From assembly GCF_000426045.1 (NCBI RefSeq), contig NZ_AUEP01000019.1:26258-90257 (forward strand): 64,000 nucleotides of DNA, in the 5' to 3' direction. The notes under the pieces were generated by a model, which was not told the DNA's origin, ran no database searches, and worked only from the letters and a program-made list of their open reading frames with translations. Numbering within the stretch: the stretch's first letter is position 1; each line of letters begins with the position of its first letter. The DNA is from Marmoricola sp. URHB0036 (GTDB taxonomy: Bacteria > Actinomycetota > Actinomycetes > Propionibacteriales > Nocardioidaceae). This document shows positions 54,535 to 63,344 of this stretch, in pieces. The translations under genes were made by a program, and so were the position numbers.

Positions 54535-54627
54535 GGGTCACACGGTGTCGTCGATCCCCCAACCGCTCGACACGTCCATCAACGACCCTTCCCGGCGCAG
54601 GTCACGCACAAACGTTTCGTGTGACCC
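54535..54627. promoter_or_regulatory. Dyads upstream of the transglycosylase gene
   Basis: GGGTCACAC (54535-54543) and GTGTGACCC (54619-54627) form a perfect 9-bp inverted repeat, and GTGTG-ACC-CACAC (54619-54631) is a local palindrome. The 278-bp gap between the divergent transglycosylase and hemL genes holds no other feature that I can name; it may carry both promoters. Confidence 0.4.
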
Positions 54628-54794
54628 ACACCACACCGGTCGCCAAGCCCGCTCCCCGAGGACACATGGCTGCTTTTCAGGTTATGCCGCGCACCACCGA
54701 TCTTGGACACCTTTATCAACATTTCAGCCACCCACGCCCCGAGCAGCTGATGGGCGGTTCGCACCGGCTTCAGGTGGTCGGGGAGAATGCCACT

Positions 54795-56159
54795 GTGTCC
54801 GAGACCGTCAGCCCTGACCAGACCCGTCTCAACCCCCGTACCACCGCTGCGTCCGCCGACTGGTTCGAGCGGGCCCACCGGGTCACCCCGGGTGGCGTGA
54901 ACTCGCCGGTCCGCGCCTTCAACGCCGTCGGCGGCACCCCCCGGTTCATGGCCTCCGGGAAGGGTGCGTGGCTGACCGACGTGGACGGCAACGAGTACGT
55001 CGACCTGGTCTGCTCGTGGGGCCCGATGCTGCTCGGTCACGCCCATCCCGAGGTGCAGGCAGCGGTCGCCGAGGCGGTGAGCCGCGGCACGTCGTACGGC
55101 ACCCCGACGCGCAGCGAGGTGGAGCTGGCCGAGGCGATCGTTGGGCGTACGCCGGTCGAGCAGGTGCGCCTGGTCTCCTCCGGCACCGAGGCCACCATGT
55201 CCGCCATCCGGCTCGCCCGAGGGTTCACCGGCCGCGACCTGGTGGTGAAGTTCGCCGGCTGCTACCACGGCCACGTCGACTCCCTGCTCGCCGAGGCGGG
55301 CTCCGGGCTCGCCACTCACCGCATCCAGGGTGCCGTGCCCGGCACTCCCGGGGTCCCTGCCGCCTCGACCGCGGCGACGCTGGTGCTGCCCTACAACGAC
55401 CGCGAGGCCGTCGAGGCGGCGTTCGCCGAGCGCGGTTCCGAGATCGCCTGCCTCGTCACCGAGGCCTCGCCCGGCAACATGGGTGTCGTCCCGCCGGAGC
55501 CCGGCTTCAACCAGTTCCTCGCCGAGACCTGCCGCGCGCACGGCGCGCTGTTCGTCTCCGACGAGGTGATGACCGGCTTCCGCGTCTCGCGCCAGGGCCA
55601 GTGGGGCCTCGACGGCGCCCACGAGGGCTGGCGCCCCGACCTGGTCACGTTCGGCAAGGTCATGGGCGGCGGCTTCCCGGCCGCTGCCTTCGGCGGCCGG
55701 GCCGACGTGATGTCGATGCTCTCGCCGGACGGGCCCGTCTACCAGGCCGGCACGCTCTCCGGCAATCCGGTCGCGACGACCGCCGGGCTGGCCACGCTGC
55801 GGCTGGCGACCGACGAGGTCTACGCGCAGCTCGACTCCGCAGCGGCGATGCTGTCCTCGGCGGTCGGCGAGGAGCTGACCCGGGCCGGCGTACCCCACGT
55901 GGTGCAGGCGGGCGGCAACATGTTCAGCGTCTTCTTCACCAGCAACCCGGGGCCGGTGCGCGACTACGCCGCCGCCGCGCGCCAGGACACCGGTGTCTAC
56001 AAGGCGTTCTTCCACGCGATGCTCGACCGGGGTGTCTACCTGCCGCCGAGCGCGTTCGAGGCGTGGTTCCTCTCCGCCGCCCACGACGAGCGGGCGCTGC
56101 AGCACGTCATCGACGCGCTCCCGGCTGCCGCCCAGGCGGCTGCGGCGGTGGTGGCGTGA
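54795..56159 (+). CDS. hemL: Glutamate-1-semialdehyde 2,1-aminomutase
   Basis: 454 residues from the GTG at 54795, which follows GGGGAG by 9 nt. It isomerises the HemA product to 5-aminolevulinate. PLP enzyme with the lysine in [33 protein letters not shown] at the N-terminus, [22 protein letters not shown] and [14 protein letters not shown]. The stop overlaps the GTG of the phosphatase gene. It opens an operon with cytochrome c maturation genes, tying haem supply to use. Confidence 0.96.
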   Translation: MSETVSPDQTRLNPRTTAASADWFERAHRVTPGGVNSPVRAFNAVGGTPRFMASGKGAWLTDVDGNEYVDLVCSWGPMLLGHAHPEVQAAVAEAVSRGTSYGTPTRSEVELAEAIVGRTPVEQVRLVSSGTEATMSAIRLARGFTGRDLVVKFAGCYHGHVDSLLAEAGSGLATHRIQGAVPGTPGVPAASTAATLVLPYNDREAVEAAFAERGSEIACLVTEASPGNMGVVPPEPGFNQFLAETCRAHGALFVSDEVMTGFRVSRQGQWGLDGAHEGWRPDLVTFGKVMGGGFPAAAFGGRADVMSMLSPDGPVYQAGTLSGNPVATTAGLATLRLATDEVYAQLDSAAAMLSSAVGEELTRAGVPHVVQAGGNMFSVFFTSNPGPVRDYAAAARQDTGVYKAFFHAMLDRGVYLPPSAFEAWFLSAAHDERALQHVIDALPAAAQAAAAVVA

Positions 56160-56830
56160 AGACCATCGTCCACCTGCTGCGCCACGGCGAGGTGCACAAC
56201 CCGCAGGGCATCCTCTACGGCCGCTCCACCGGCTACCACCTCTCCGAGCGTGGTCGGGCCATGGCCGACCGGGTGGCCGACCGCATCGGCGACCGCGACA
56301 TCACCCACATCGTCAGCTCGCCGCTGGAGCGGGCGCAGGAGACGGCCATGCCGCTGGCCGCGGTGCGCGGGCTCTCGGTGGAGCTCGACGACCGGGTGAT
56401 CGAGTCGGGCAACATCTTCGAGGGCAAGCCGTTCGACCTCCGCGACTCCATCCTCAGCCAACCGAAGATCTGGTGGGCACTCCGCAACCCGCTGAAGCCG
56501 TCGTGGGGTGAGCCCTACAAGCAGGTCGTCGCCCGGATGTGGCCGGCCGTGCTGGACGCCCGCGCGGCGGCCGAGGGCCACGAGGCAGTGGTGGTCTCCC
56601 ACCAGCTGCCGATCTGGGTGACGCGGCTCAAGGCGGAGGGGCGGCCCTTCCTGCACGACCCCCGCAAGCGGCACTGCACGCTGTGCAGCCTGACGTCGTT
56701 CTCCTTCGACGGCGACCGGCTGGTCAGCATCGGCTACTCCGAGCCGGCGGGCGACCTGATCCCGGTCGCCGACCGCAACGCCCCGTTCTCCGCCGGTGGT
56801 GCCGACGACGATCACAAACCCCCGTCCTGA
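56156..56830 (+). CDS. Histidine phosphatase superfamily protein (Rv0525-like)
   Basis: 224 residues. Phosphoglycerate-mutase-like fold: [29 protein letters not shown] with catalytic His in [14 protein letters not shown], and [10 protein letters not shown] with the second His. The substrate is unknown. It sits between hemL and resA, as I recall for Rv0524-Rv0526, and is coupled by overlap with hemL and by adjacency (no gap) to the next gene. Confidence 0.9.
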   Translation: MKTIVHLLRHGEVHNPQGILYGRSTGYHLSERGRAMADRVADRIGDRDITHIVSSPLERAQETAMPLAAVRGLSVELDDRVIESGNIFEGKPFDLRDSILSQPKIWWALRNPLKPSWGEPYKQVVARMWPAVLDARAAAEGHEAVVVSHQLPIWVTRLKAEGRPFLHDPRKRHCTLCSLTSFSFDGDRLVSIGYSEPAGDLIPVADRNAPFSAGGADDDHKPPS

Positions 56831-57409
56831 GTGGTGCCCACCAAGATCGGACTCCTGCTTGCCGCCCTCCTCCTGGGTGCGGTGGTGACCGGCTGCGACA
56901 AGGCCGACACCGGCGACAAGGGCTACATCGACGGGACCGGCATCATCACCCGGCTCGCCGTCGACGATCGCAAGAAGCCGGGCCAGGTGTCCGGGGAGAC
57001 GCTGGACGGCAAGAAGCTCGACCTCTCGTCGTACGCCGGCAAGGTGGTGGTGCTCAACGTCTGGGGCTCCTGGTGCCCGCCCTGCCGCAAGGAGGCGCCG
57101 ATGCTCGAGTCCGCCTCCCGTCAGCTGGCCAAGGACGGCGTGGTGTTCGTCGGTGTGAACACCAAGGACTCCAGTCCTGACCCGGGCCTGGCCTTCGAGC
57201 GCCGCTTCGACATCAGCTATGACTCGCTCTTCGACCCCGCCGGGCGCTCGCTGCTGGCGTTCTACGGGATCCTCACCCCCAGCTCGATCCCGAGCACGGT
57301 GGTCATCGACCAGCAGGGCCGTGTCGCCGCACGGATCCTCGGCGAGGTGCCGAGCGCGACCACCCTGGTCGACCTGGTCCGCGACGTGCAGAACGGGGCC
57401 CAGTCATGA
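56831..57409 (+). CDS. resA: TlpA/ResA-type thiol-disulfide lipoprotein
   Basis: 192 residues. A lipoprotein signal (KIGLLLAALLLGAVVTGC, lipobox VTGC near residue 22) anchors it outside the membrane. The thioredoxin fold has WCPPC in LNVWGSWCPPCRKEAPML and the cis-Pro loop PSSIPSTVVID. It should reduce the CxxCH motif of apocytochrome c with electrons from CcdA, encoded next (4-bp overlap). The GTG follows the previous stop directly. Confidence 0.92.
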   Translation: MVPTKIGLLLAALLLGAVVTGCDKADTGDKGYIDGTGIITRLAVDDRKKPGQVSGETLDGKKLDLSSYAGKVVVLNVWGSWCPPCRKEAPMLESASRQLAKDGVVFVGVNTKDSSPDPGLAFERRFDISYDSLFDPAGRSLLAFYGILTPSSIPSTVVIDQQGRVAARILGEVPSATTLVDLVRDVQNGAQS

Positions 57410-58182
57410 ACCCGGTCGTGATCCCCCTCGACCTCGGTGACTGGTTCGCCAGCCAGGCCTACAGCGGCTCGCTGCTGCTCGCGATCCCGGTCGCGATGGC
57501 CGCGGGACTGGTCTCGTTCTTCTCGCCCTGCGTGGTGCCGCTGCTGCCGGGCTACCTCTCCTACGCCACCGGACTCTCCGGCGCCGACCTCGCCGACGCC
57601 CGTCGCGGGCGGATGCTGACCGGCTCGCTGCTGTTTGTGCTCGGGTTCTCGTTCGTGTTCGTCTCCTACGGCGCCCTGATCGGGGCCGTGGGGGAGTGGC
57701 TGTTCACCTACGAACGCCAGATCACCATCGTGCTCGGCATCCTGACGATCCTGCTCGGGCTGGTCTTCCTCGGGGTGGTGCCCTGGATGCAGCGCGACTG
57801 GCGCATCCACCAGGTGCCGGCCGTCGGGCTGGCCGCCGCGCCGCTGCTCGGCGTGCTGTTCGGGCTCGGCTGGGCCCCCTGCATCGGCCCGACCCTGACT
57901 GCCGTGACCGCCCTCGCCCTCAACGAGGGCAGTGCCGGGCGCGGGGCGTTGCTGAGCTTCGTCTACTGCCTCGGCCTCGGGCTGCCGTTCATCGTCGCCG
58001 CCCTCGCCTACCGGCACATGCTCGGCACCATTCGCTGGGTGCGCCGCCACCAGCAGTGGGTCACCGCGTTCGGCGGCCTGATGCTGGTCGCCGTCGGCCT
58101 GCTGCTGGTCACCGGCTGGTGGGACGTGGCGGTCGACTGGATGCGCACCTGGTTCTTCCCTGGCTACACGGCAGGGGTCTGA
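57406..58182 (+). CDS. ccdA: Cytochrome c biogenesis protein CcdA
   Basis: 258 residues with six membrane segments. The two cysteine motifs are FFSPCVVPLLPGYLSYATG (near residue 41) and LGWAPCIGPTLTAVTALALN (near 163). It carries reducing power from cytosolic thioredoxin to ResA. It overlaps resA by 4 bp. A gap of 219 bp separates it from resB. Confidence 0.95.
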   Translation: MNPVVIPLDLGDWFASQAYSGSLLLAIPVAMAAGLVSFFSPCVVPLLPGYLSYATGLSGADLADARRGRMLTGSLLFVLGFSFVFVSYGALIGAVGEWLFTYERQITIVLGILTILLGLVFLGVVPWMQRDWRIHQVPAVGLAAAPLLGVLFGLGWAPCIGPTLTAVTALALNEGSAGRGALLSFVYCLGLGLPFIVAALAYRHMLGTIRWVRRHQQWVTAFGGLMLVAVGLLLVTGWWDVAVDWMRTWFFPGYTAGV

Positions 58183-58295
58183 GCAGGCCGTGACTCCCAG
58201 CCCCATGTCCTGCTGCGCGCCGTCCCACGGGCGCCTCGCTGCGTTGTCGTCAGTCATCGATAGACCCACATCGCCTTCCTCCTCCGCACGTCACC

Positions 58296-58333
58296 CCGTC
58301 GAATCGCTCCGCTGGCGCTCCACGATTCGGCGG
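58296..58333. repeat. Palindromic repeat between ccdA and resB
   Basis: CGAATCG-CTCCGCTGGCGCTCCA-CGATTCG is a hairpin with 7-bp arms whose centre (CTCCGCTGGCGCTCC) resembles the dispersed GC-rich palindromes of this group. The 219-bp gap 58183-58401 shows no convincing gene; a 70-codon frame at 58190 has irregular codon use. Confidence 0.5.
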
Positions 58334-58401
58334 GGACCCCGACAAGCGAGCACTCCGTGGGGCGACGCTCGCGACGGACGAGGGCTGGGAGGCACGGCCT
58401 A

Positions 58402-59991
58402 ATGCCCGCAACTGGCTACGAGCCGGCTCCTGCGCTGCGCCCGCGGGAGTTCGCCCGCTGGACCTGGCGCCAGCTGACCTCGATGCGGACGGCGCTGATC
58501 CTGCTGTTCCTGCTCGCGTTGGCGGCGATCCCCGGGTCGGTGGTGCCGCAGGAGGCGGTCGACTCGGTCCGGGCCTCGCAGTGGAAGGAGCAGCACACCC
58601 AGCTGACCCCGATCTACGAGAAGCTCGGGCTGTTCTCGGTCTACGACTCGGTGTGGTTCTCCGCGATCTACATCCTGCTGATGATCTCGCTGGTGGGCTG
58701 CATCGTCCCGCGGCTGTTCGTGTACGGGCGCGGCGTACGTGCCCAGCCGCCGAAGGCGCCCAAGAACCTGTCCCGGCTGCCGCAGCACCGCGAGCTGGAC
58801 GGTGACGACGCCACCCTCGAGACCGCGGCCGCGTGGCTGAAGCGGAAGCGCTACCGGCTGGTGGTCGAGGACGACGTCGTGCGCGCCGAGCGCGGCTACC
58901 TCCGCGAGGCCGGCAACCTGCTGTTCCACCTGTCGGTGCTGATCGTGCTGGTCGGGTTCGCGCTCGGGGGGCTGTTCGGCTTCAAGGGCGGCGTCATCGT
59001 GGTGGCCAAGGACAGCTTCGCCAACACGCTGAGCCAGTACGACGACTTCCGGGCCGGCGCCTTCTTCAGCGCCGAGGACCTCAAGCCGTTCGACTTCACC
59101 GTGGACGACTTCAACGTCACCTTCATCCGCGAGGGGCGCGAGGCCGGGATGGCGCACAAGTTCAACGCCGACCTGACCTACCAGAGCAGCCCGACCGCCG
59201 CCGAGCAGCGCAAGAAGATCTCGGTCAACCACCCGCTGCACATCGACGGCACCGACGTCTTCCTGCTCAGCCACGGATACGCCCCGCACATCACGGTCCG
59301 CAACGCCGACGGCAGGATCGCCTGGTCGGGCGCGGCGCCGTTCCTGCCCGAGGACAGCAGCTTCCGGTCTTTCGGGGTGGTGAAGGTGCCCGATGCCGAG
59401 AGCAAGAACGGTCGGACCCAGATCGGGCTGGAGGGCGAGTTCTATCCGACGTACGCCTTCATCAAGGGCAAGAACGGTGGCCCGTTCTCGGCCTTCCCGG
59501 ACGCCCGCAACCCGGCCATCTCGATGCTCGCCTACACCGGCGACCTCGGGCTGGACGACGGGGAGCCGCAGTCGGTCTACGCGCTGCAGAAGAAGCACCT
59601 CGAGCCGATCAGGAAGGCCGACGGCAAGCCGCTCCGCATCGACCTCGCCATGGGCCGGAGCACCACCCTTCCGGGCGGGCTCGGCACCGTGACCTTCGAC
59701 GGGGTGAGCCGCTACGTGAAGCTCCAGGTGAGCCACACCCCCGGCCAGGTGACGGCGCTGACCGGGATGGTGCTCGCGCTGATCGGCCTGCTGTGCTCGC
59801 TGTTCATCCGTCCACGACGGATCTGGGTCCGGACCCGCCGTGAGGGCGGGCGTACGCTCGTCGAGGTCGCCGGGCTCGACCGCAGCGCCGGTGGTGACCT
59901 GTCGGGTGAGATCGACGGGCTCGTCGCCGTACTGCAGCCGACAACCGCCCGGCCGCCAGCGGCCCAGAGCATGGCAGGAGAGTCGTCGTGA
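58402..59991 (+). CDS. resB: Cytochrome c biogenesis protein ResB
   Basis: 529 residues. ResB fold: three N-terminal membrane segments (SMRTALILLFLLALAAIPGSVVPQ; VWFSAIYILLMISLVGCIVPRL; LLFHLSVLIVLVGFALGGLFG), a large extracytoplasmic domain of about 280 residues, and a fourth segment (ALTGMVLALIGLLCSLFIRPRRIW). With CcsB it forms the system II cytochrome c synthase. The ATG follows GGGAGG. The stop overlaps the ccsB start. Confidence 0.94.
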   Translation: MPATGYEPAPALRPREFARWTWRQLTSMRTALILLFLLALAAIPGSVVPQEAVDSVRASQWKEQHTQLTPIYEKLGLFSVYDSVWFSAIYILLMISLVGCIVPRLFVYGRGVRAQPPKAPKNLSRLPQHRELDGDDATLETAAAWLKRKRYRLVVEDDVVRAERGYLREAGNLLFHLSVLIVLVGFALGGLFGFKGGVIVVAKDSFANTLSQYDDFRAGAFFSAEDLKPFDFTVDDFNVTFIREGREAGMAHKFNADLTYQSSPTAAEQRKKISVNHPLHIDGTDVFLLSHGYAPHITVRNADGRIAWSGAAPFLPEDSSFRSFGVVKVPDAESKNGRTQIGLEGEFYPTYAFIKGKNGGPFSAFPDARNPAISMLAYTGDLGLDDGEPQSVYALQKKHLEPIRKADGKPLRIDLAMGRSTTLPGGLGTVTFDGVSRYVKLQVSHTPGQVTALTGMVLALIGLLCSLFIRPRRIWVRTRREGGRTLVEVAGLDRSAGGDLSGEIDGLVAVLQPTTARPPAAQSMAGESS

Positions 59992-60989
59992 CCCACGATC
60001 AGTTCGAGGTGCTCAGCAACCAGGCAGTGGCCGCGTGCGCGGTCGTCTACTTCCTGGCGGTGCTCGCGCACCTGGCCCAGTGGGCTGCCGGCCGCAAGGT
60101 CTCCGAGCCGGTCGCCGAGCAGGTCACCGTCGGCGGTGGCGAGTCCGCGCCGGTTGCGGTGGAACCGGTGGCGGAGGACGACGCGCGGATGGAGATGTTC
60201 GGTCGCATCGGGGTCGCGCTGACCGTGGTCGCAGCCTTCATCCAGTTCATCGCCCTGGTCAGTCGCGGACTCGCGGCCGACCCGGTGCGGGTGCCCTGGG
60301 GCAACATGTACGAGTTCACCCTGATGGGCACCTGGGTCGTCGTCGTCGGCTACCTGGCGCTCTACCGCCGGTTCGGCCTGTCGTGGCTCTCACCGGTGGT
60401 GACCAGCTTCGTGCTGGTCACGCTGATGATCGACGTGATGCTGCTGTACACGCCCGTCGTACCACTCCGCGACGCGCTGCAGTCGCCCTGGTTGGTGATC
60501 CACGTCGTCGCCGCGATCATCGCGACCGGCGCCTTCACCCTGGGCGGCATGTGCTCGGCGCTGTTCCTGGTCAAGCAGCGCTGGGAGGAGAAGCACGCCG
60601 GCGACGCCACCCGGTCCGGCGGCTACCTCGCCCGCCTGCCGAAGCTCGAGGTCCTGGACCGGATCGCCTACCGCACGCACGCCTTCGGCTTCCCGATCTG
60701 GACCTTCGCCGCCCTCATCGCCGGCCCCATCTGGGCCCACTACGCCTGGGGTCGCTACTGGGGCTGGGACCCCAAGGAGATCTGGGCATTCATCACCTGG
60801 GTCGTGTACGCCGCCTACCTGCACGCACGCGCCACCGCCGGCTGGAAGGGTCGCTCGGCCGCGATCGTCGCCCTGGTCGGACTGGCCACGCTGTGGTTCA
60901 ACTTCGTCGGCATCAACTTCTTCTTCGGCAGCGGCAGCCAGCACTCCTACGCCGAGCCCCAGCCGACCGCGGTCGTGCGCACGCTCTGA
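59988..60989 (+). CDS. ccsB: c-type cytochrome biogenesis protein CcsB (CcsA family)
   Basis: 333 residues, eight predicted membrane segments. The haem-handling WWD-like motif is WGRYWGWDPKEIWAFITWVVYAAYLHAR, with conserved His residues in the flanks (PWLVIHVVAA and RTHAFGF). It transports and attaches haem to apocytochrome c together with ResB. The GTG overlaps the resB stop. Confidence 0.95.
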   Translation: MTHDQFEVLSNQAVAACAVVYFLAVLAHLAQWAAGRKVSEPVAEQVTVGGGESAPVAVEPVAEDDARMEMFGRIGVALTVVAAFIQFIALVSRGLAADPVRVPWGNMYEFTLMGTWVVVVGYLALYRRFGLSWLSPVVTSFVLVTLMIDVMLLYTPVVPLRDALQSPWLVIHVVAAIIATGAFTLGGMCSALFLVKQRWEEKHAGDATRSGGYLARLPKLEVLDRIAYRTHAFGFPIWTFAALIAGPIWAHYAWGRYWGWDPKEIWAFITWVVYAAYLHARATAGWKGRSAAIVALVGLATLWFNFVGINFFFGSGSQHSYAEPQPTAVVRTL

Positions 60990-60992
60990 CTC

Positions 60993-61730
60993 GTGGACCG
61001 GGTCGAGGTCGTCGCCTCCCACCAGGACTGCGCCACCGTCCGCGTCGGCGAGGTGTTCCTGAAGATCGACGGCGACCAGGCGCGGGCCGGCGTCGAGGTG
61101 GAGGCGATGAGGCTCGCGCCCATCCCCACTCCGGAGGTGCTGTGGCGCGAACCGCCCGTGCTCGCGCTCGCCGCCCTCCCCGGAACGGCACTCGGCCGGC
61201 TCGGCCAGCCGTCGACCACGTCGCCGGCCACCTGGGCGGCGGTGGGCGCCGCCGTACGGACCCTGCACGACGCACCGCTGCCGCCGTGGCCCGGCCCGAG
61301 CCTCGAGGAGCTGGCAGCGCGCCTTGACACCGAGTGCAGCTGGCTCCTCGCCAACGAGGTCCTTCCTGCCGACCTGGTCACCAGCAACCGCCGCCTGGCC
61401 GAGACGGCGCTCCGGCCATGGACGCCGAGGTTCATCCACGGTGACCTGCAGGTCGACCACGTGTTCGTCGACGGTGACGAGGTCACGGGCGTGGTCGACT
61501 GGACCGAGGCGGGCCCGGGCGATCCCATGTTCGATCTCGCGATCCTGACGCTCGGACACCGGGAGCACCTCAGCGACCTGGTCGCCGGCTACGGCCCCGA
61601 CGTCGACCTCGACGTGATCCGCGCGTGGTGGTCGCTGCGGTGCCTGGTCGCGATCCGCTGGCTGATCGAGCACGGTTTCGACCCGCACTCGCCCGGCTGC
61701 GAGGTGGACGTGCTGAGGTCCCAGCTCTGA
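60993..61730 (+). CDS. Phosphotransferase of the APH (aminoglycoside/choline kinase-like) family
   Basis: 245 residues. Brenner motif FIHGDLQVDHVFVDG with catalytic Asp and DFG-like VTGVVDWTEAGPGDPMFDLAIL. Small N-lobe. The substrate cannot be told from sequence; resistance should not be inferred. GTG start 3 bp after ccsB. It is the last gene before a repeat-rich gap. Confidence 0.86.
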   Translation: MDRVEVVASHQDCATVRVGEVFLKIDGDQARAGVEVEAMRLAPIPTPEVLWREPPVLALAALPGTALGRLGQPSTTSPATWAAVGAAVRTLHDAPLPPWPGPSLEELAARLDTECSWLLANEVLPADLVTSNRRLAETALRPWTPRFIHGDLQVDHVFVDGDEVTGVVDWTEAGPGDPMFDLAILTLGHREHLSDLVAGYGPDVDLDVIRAWWSLRCLVAIRWLIEHGFDPHSPGCEVDVLRSQL

Positions 61731-61762
61731 GTTCGTCCGTCACTGGGATGTGGAGGGACCCA

Positions 61763-61833
61763 GCTCGATAGTCCGATGCAGCTGGACCCCGTCAGCGGCT
61801 CGAGCGGGGTCCTGACGCATCGGAGTACCCGCA
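61763..61833. repeat. 71-bp hairpin element, degenerate copy F
   Basis: CGATAGTCCGATGC on the left and GCATCGGAGTACCCG on the right, plus an inner GGACCCCG/CGGGGTCC stem, aligned so that the ends fall 71 bp apart as in the strong copies. The arms have drifted from the consensus but stayed self-complementary in the middle. Confidence 0.6.
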
Positions 61834-61840
61834 TTGGGGC

Positions 61841-61886
61841 GACGTCATACGAACTGGTCGCCACAGCAACCACTTCGTATGACGTC
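61841..61886. repeat. 46-bp hairpin element, copy 1
   Basis: Perfect 13-bp arms GACGTCATACGAA/TTCGTATGACGTC around CTGGTCGCCACAGCAACCAC. A near-identical 46-bp copy lies beyond the methyltransferase gene at 62798. Confidence 0.85.
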
Positions 61887-62016
61887 CATCGGCTCGGGCA
61901 CCCCCGGGCGTCCGCACCTGTCGCTGCCTGCGAGACCGGCTGCTCGTCTGCGTAGTGGCGGGCGAACGCGCGAGTTCGTCGTACTCAGCTGGCGTTGGTC
62001 GATTGGACGTGCGATC

Positions 62017-62087
62017 TGTGGATAGTGCCGTGTGAACGGACCCTGCAAACGGCCGTTCGAGGTGCCGTTCAAACGGGACTATCCGGT
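62017..62087. repeat. 71-bp hairpin element, divergent copy E
   Basis: The left arm 62017-62038 and right arm 62066-62087 (CGGGACTATCCGGT at its end) pair over 17 of 22 positions; the ends are 71 bp apart. The arms are longer and the loop shorter than in copies A-D. Confidence 0.65.
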
Positions 62088-62121
62088 CTGCCTGGGTCCG
62101 CAGGGTGTCAGCGGATCGGGC

Positions 62122-62127
62122 TACCGT
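62122..62127 (+). promoter_or_regulatory. Putative -10 (TACCGT) of a leaderless methyltransferase transcript
   Basis: TACCGT ends 7 nt before the GTG at 62135; no Shine-Dalgarno. Confidence 0.5.
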
Positions 62128-62134
62128 TTCGCCC

Positions 62135-62788
62135 GTGACTGAAGCCTGGCTCTCCGAGACGCGATCGTCGTACGACACCGACGCCCCGGGATACGCCGAG
62201 AAGGTGCGCGGTCTGCTCGACGAGATGCCCTTCCTGCGCGCGAGCCTGTCGCTGTTCGCCGAGCGGGTGCGCGACGCCGGGGACGGGCCGGTCGCCGACG
62301 TGGGCTGCGGACCGGGCTACGTCACCGGCCACCTCCACGACGCCGGACTGGACGCGTTCGGCATCGATCTCTCGCCCGAGATGGTCGCCATCGCGCGGCG
62401 CGACTACCCACATCTTCGCTTCGACGTCGGGACGATGACTGACCTCGACCTGGCGGACGACTCGGTCGCCGGCATCGTCGCGTTCTGGTCCGTGATCCAC
62501 GTGCCCGACCACGCCGTCCCCGGCGTCTTCGAGGAGTTCCGTCGGGTGCTGCGGCCCGAGGGGCTGGTACTGATCGGTTTTCATGTCGGTGACGAGGCAC
62601 GACGCAGGACCGAGGGCTACACGGGTCGTCCCGTCAACGTCGAGAGCTATCGGCGTCGGCCGGACAAGATCACCGGGTGGCTCCGTGACGCGGGGTTCAC
62701 GATCGATGCGGAGCTGGTCATCCGTCCGGACGACGAGGTCCCGGGGGCCGTCGTCTTCGCCCGCACGGCTGACCCCCCGACAACGTGA
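62135..62788 (+). CDS. Class I SAM-dependent methyltransferase
   Basis: 217 residues from the GTG at 62135. Motif I VADVGCGPGYVTGHLHDAG, acidic loop FGIDLSPEMVAIARRDYPHL, TMTDLDLADDSVAGIVAFWSVIHV and RRVLRPEGLVLIGFHVG are typical. The N-terminus SYDTDAPGYAEKVRGLLDEMPFLRASLSLFAERV is found in small-molecule methyltransferases. It is bracketed by two 46-bp hairpin elements and preceded by two degenerate 71-bp elements, so it may have arrived as a small cassette. Substrate unknown. Confidence 0.88.
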   Translation: MTEAWLSETRSSYDTDAPGYAEKVRGLLDEMPFLRASLSLFAERVRDAGDGPVADVGCGPGYVTGHLHDAGLDAFGIDLSPEMVAIARRDYPHLRFDVGTMTDLDLADDSVAGIVAFWSVIHVPDHAVPGVFEEFRRVLRPEGLVLIGFHVGDEARRRTEGYTGRPVNVESYRRRPDKITGWLRDAGFTIDAELVIRPDDEVPGAVVFARTADPPTT

Positions 62789-62797
62789 CTGCCTCAG

Positions 62798-62843
62798 GAC
62801 GTCATACGTCCTGGTCGCCATAGCAGCCGTTTCGTATGACGTC
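62798..62843. repeat. 46-bp hairpin element, copy 2
   Basis: GACGTCATACG and CGTATGACGTC arms around a loop nearly the same as copy 1 (CTGGTCGCCATAGCAGCC). It starts 9 bp after the methyltransferase stop and can serve as its terminator. Confidence 0.85.
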
Positions 62844-62847
62844 CCGG

Positions 62848-63209
62848 TCAGCCGCCCGCGGCCACGACCCTGATGACCGTCTTGATGGTCAGCGTCCCGG
62901 GTCCGTCAACGTCGGTGGTGGTCACGCGGTACAGGCCGGGCCTCGTGTCGGCGGGTATCCGGAGGTCGGAGAGCGGAGCCGCCGTTCCGGAGCCACCTTC
63001 CCGGGCCGACTGGTCGCCAGGACGCCTCCGACCATCATGCTCCCCCCGGCGCGCGCCGCGTTCCTGAACGGTCCGTCCAGGCGTGCCCTCAGCGTCTCAG
63101 CTGCCTGATCGCGTCCCTGTCGGCCGGCCGAACGCATCCGGTGCAGGGTCACGACGTCCCCTGGGAGGCGGACGCGGTGGGCGGTGGCTGCGGCGCAGCA
63201 GGTGTACAT
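62848..63209 (-). pseudogene. Possible decayed secreted-protein gene
   Basis: Two minus-strand frames show coding-like third-position G/C: one from ATG 63209 (VVTLHRMRSAGRQGRDQAAE...SMMVGGVLATSRPGKVAP) and one ending at TGA 62848 (LRIPADTRPGLYRVTTTDV, DGPGTLTIKTVIRVVAAGG), which looks like the last strands of an Ig-like domain. A frameshift near 62975-63000 would join them. No start signal or recognised family. The rest of 62844-63344 holds nothing I can name. Confidence 0.3.
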
Positions 63210-63344
63210 CGGTGCCGGGGTGACACCGCTACCTTTCGCCGGGCTTGGCGAGGTGCCGCCACAGGCAGGGGCCAGCAGGCCGGGCGCGCCCCGAGAGCGA
63301 CCAGTGCTCGAGAAGACACCCGATCAGGGTAGATCCGGGAACCG

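Noticed and set aside
54517..54794. A c-di-AMP (ydaO-type) riboswitch upstream of the transglycosylase gene
   Set aside because: Such riboswitches often precede actinobacterial wall hydrolases, and disA is in the window, but I could not find the conserved GGGGAACC-like core elements in the right order; only simple dyads are present.
58190..58402. A 70-codon gene between ccdA and resB
   Set aside because: Composition is Ser/Arg/Pro-rich without codon bias or a known pattern, and it spans a palindromic repeat; a repeat-bearing spacer is more likely.
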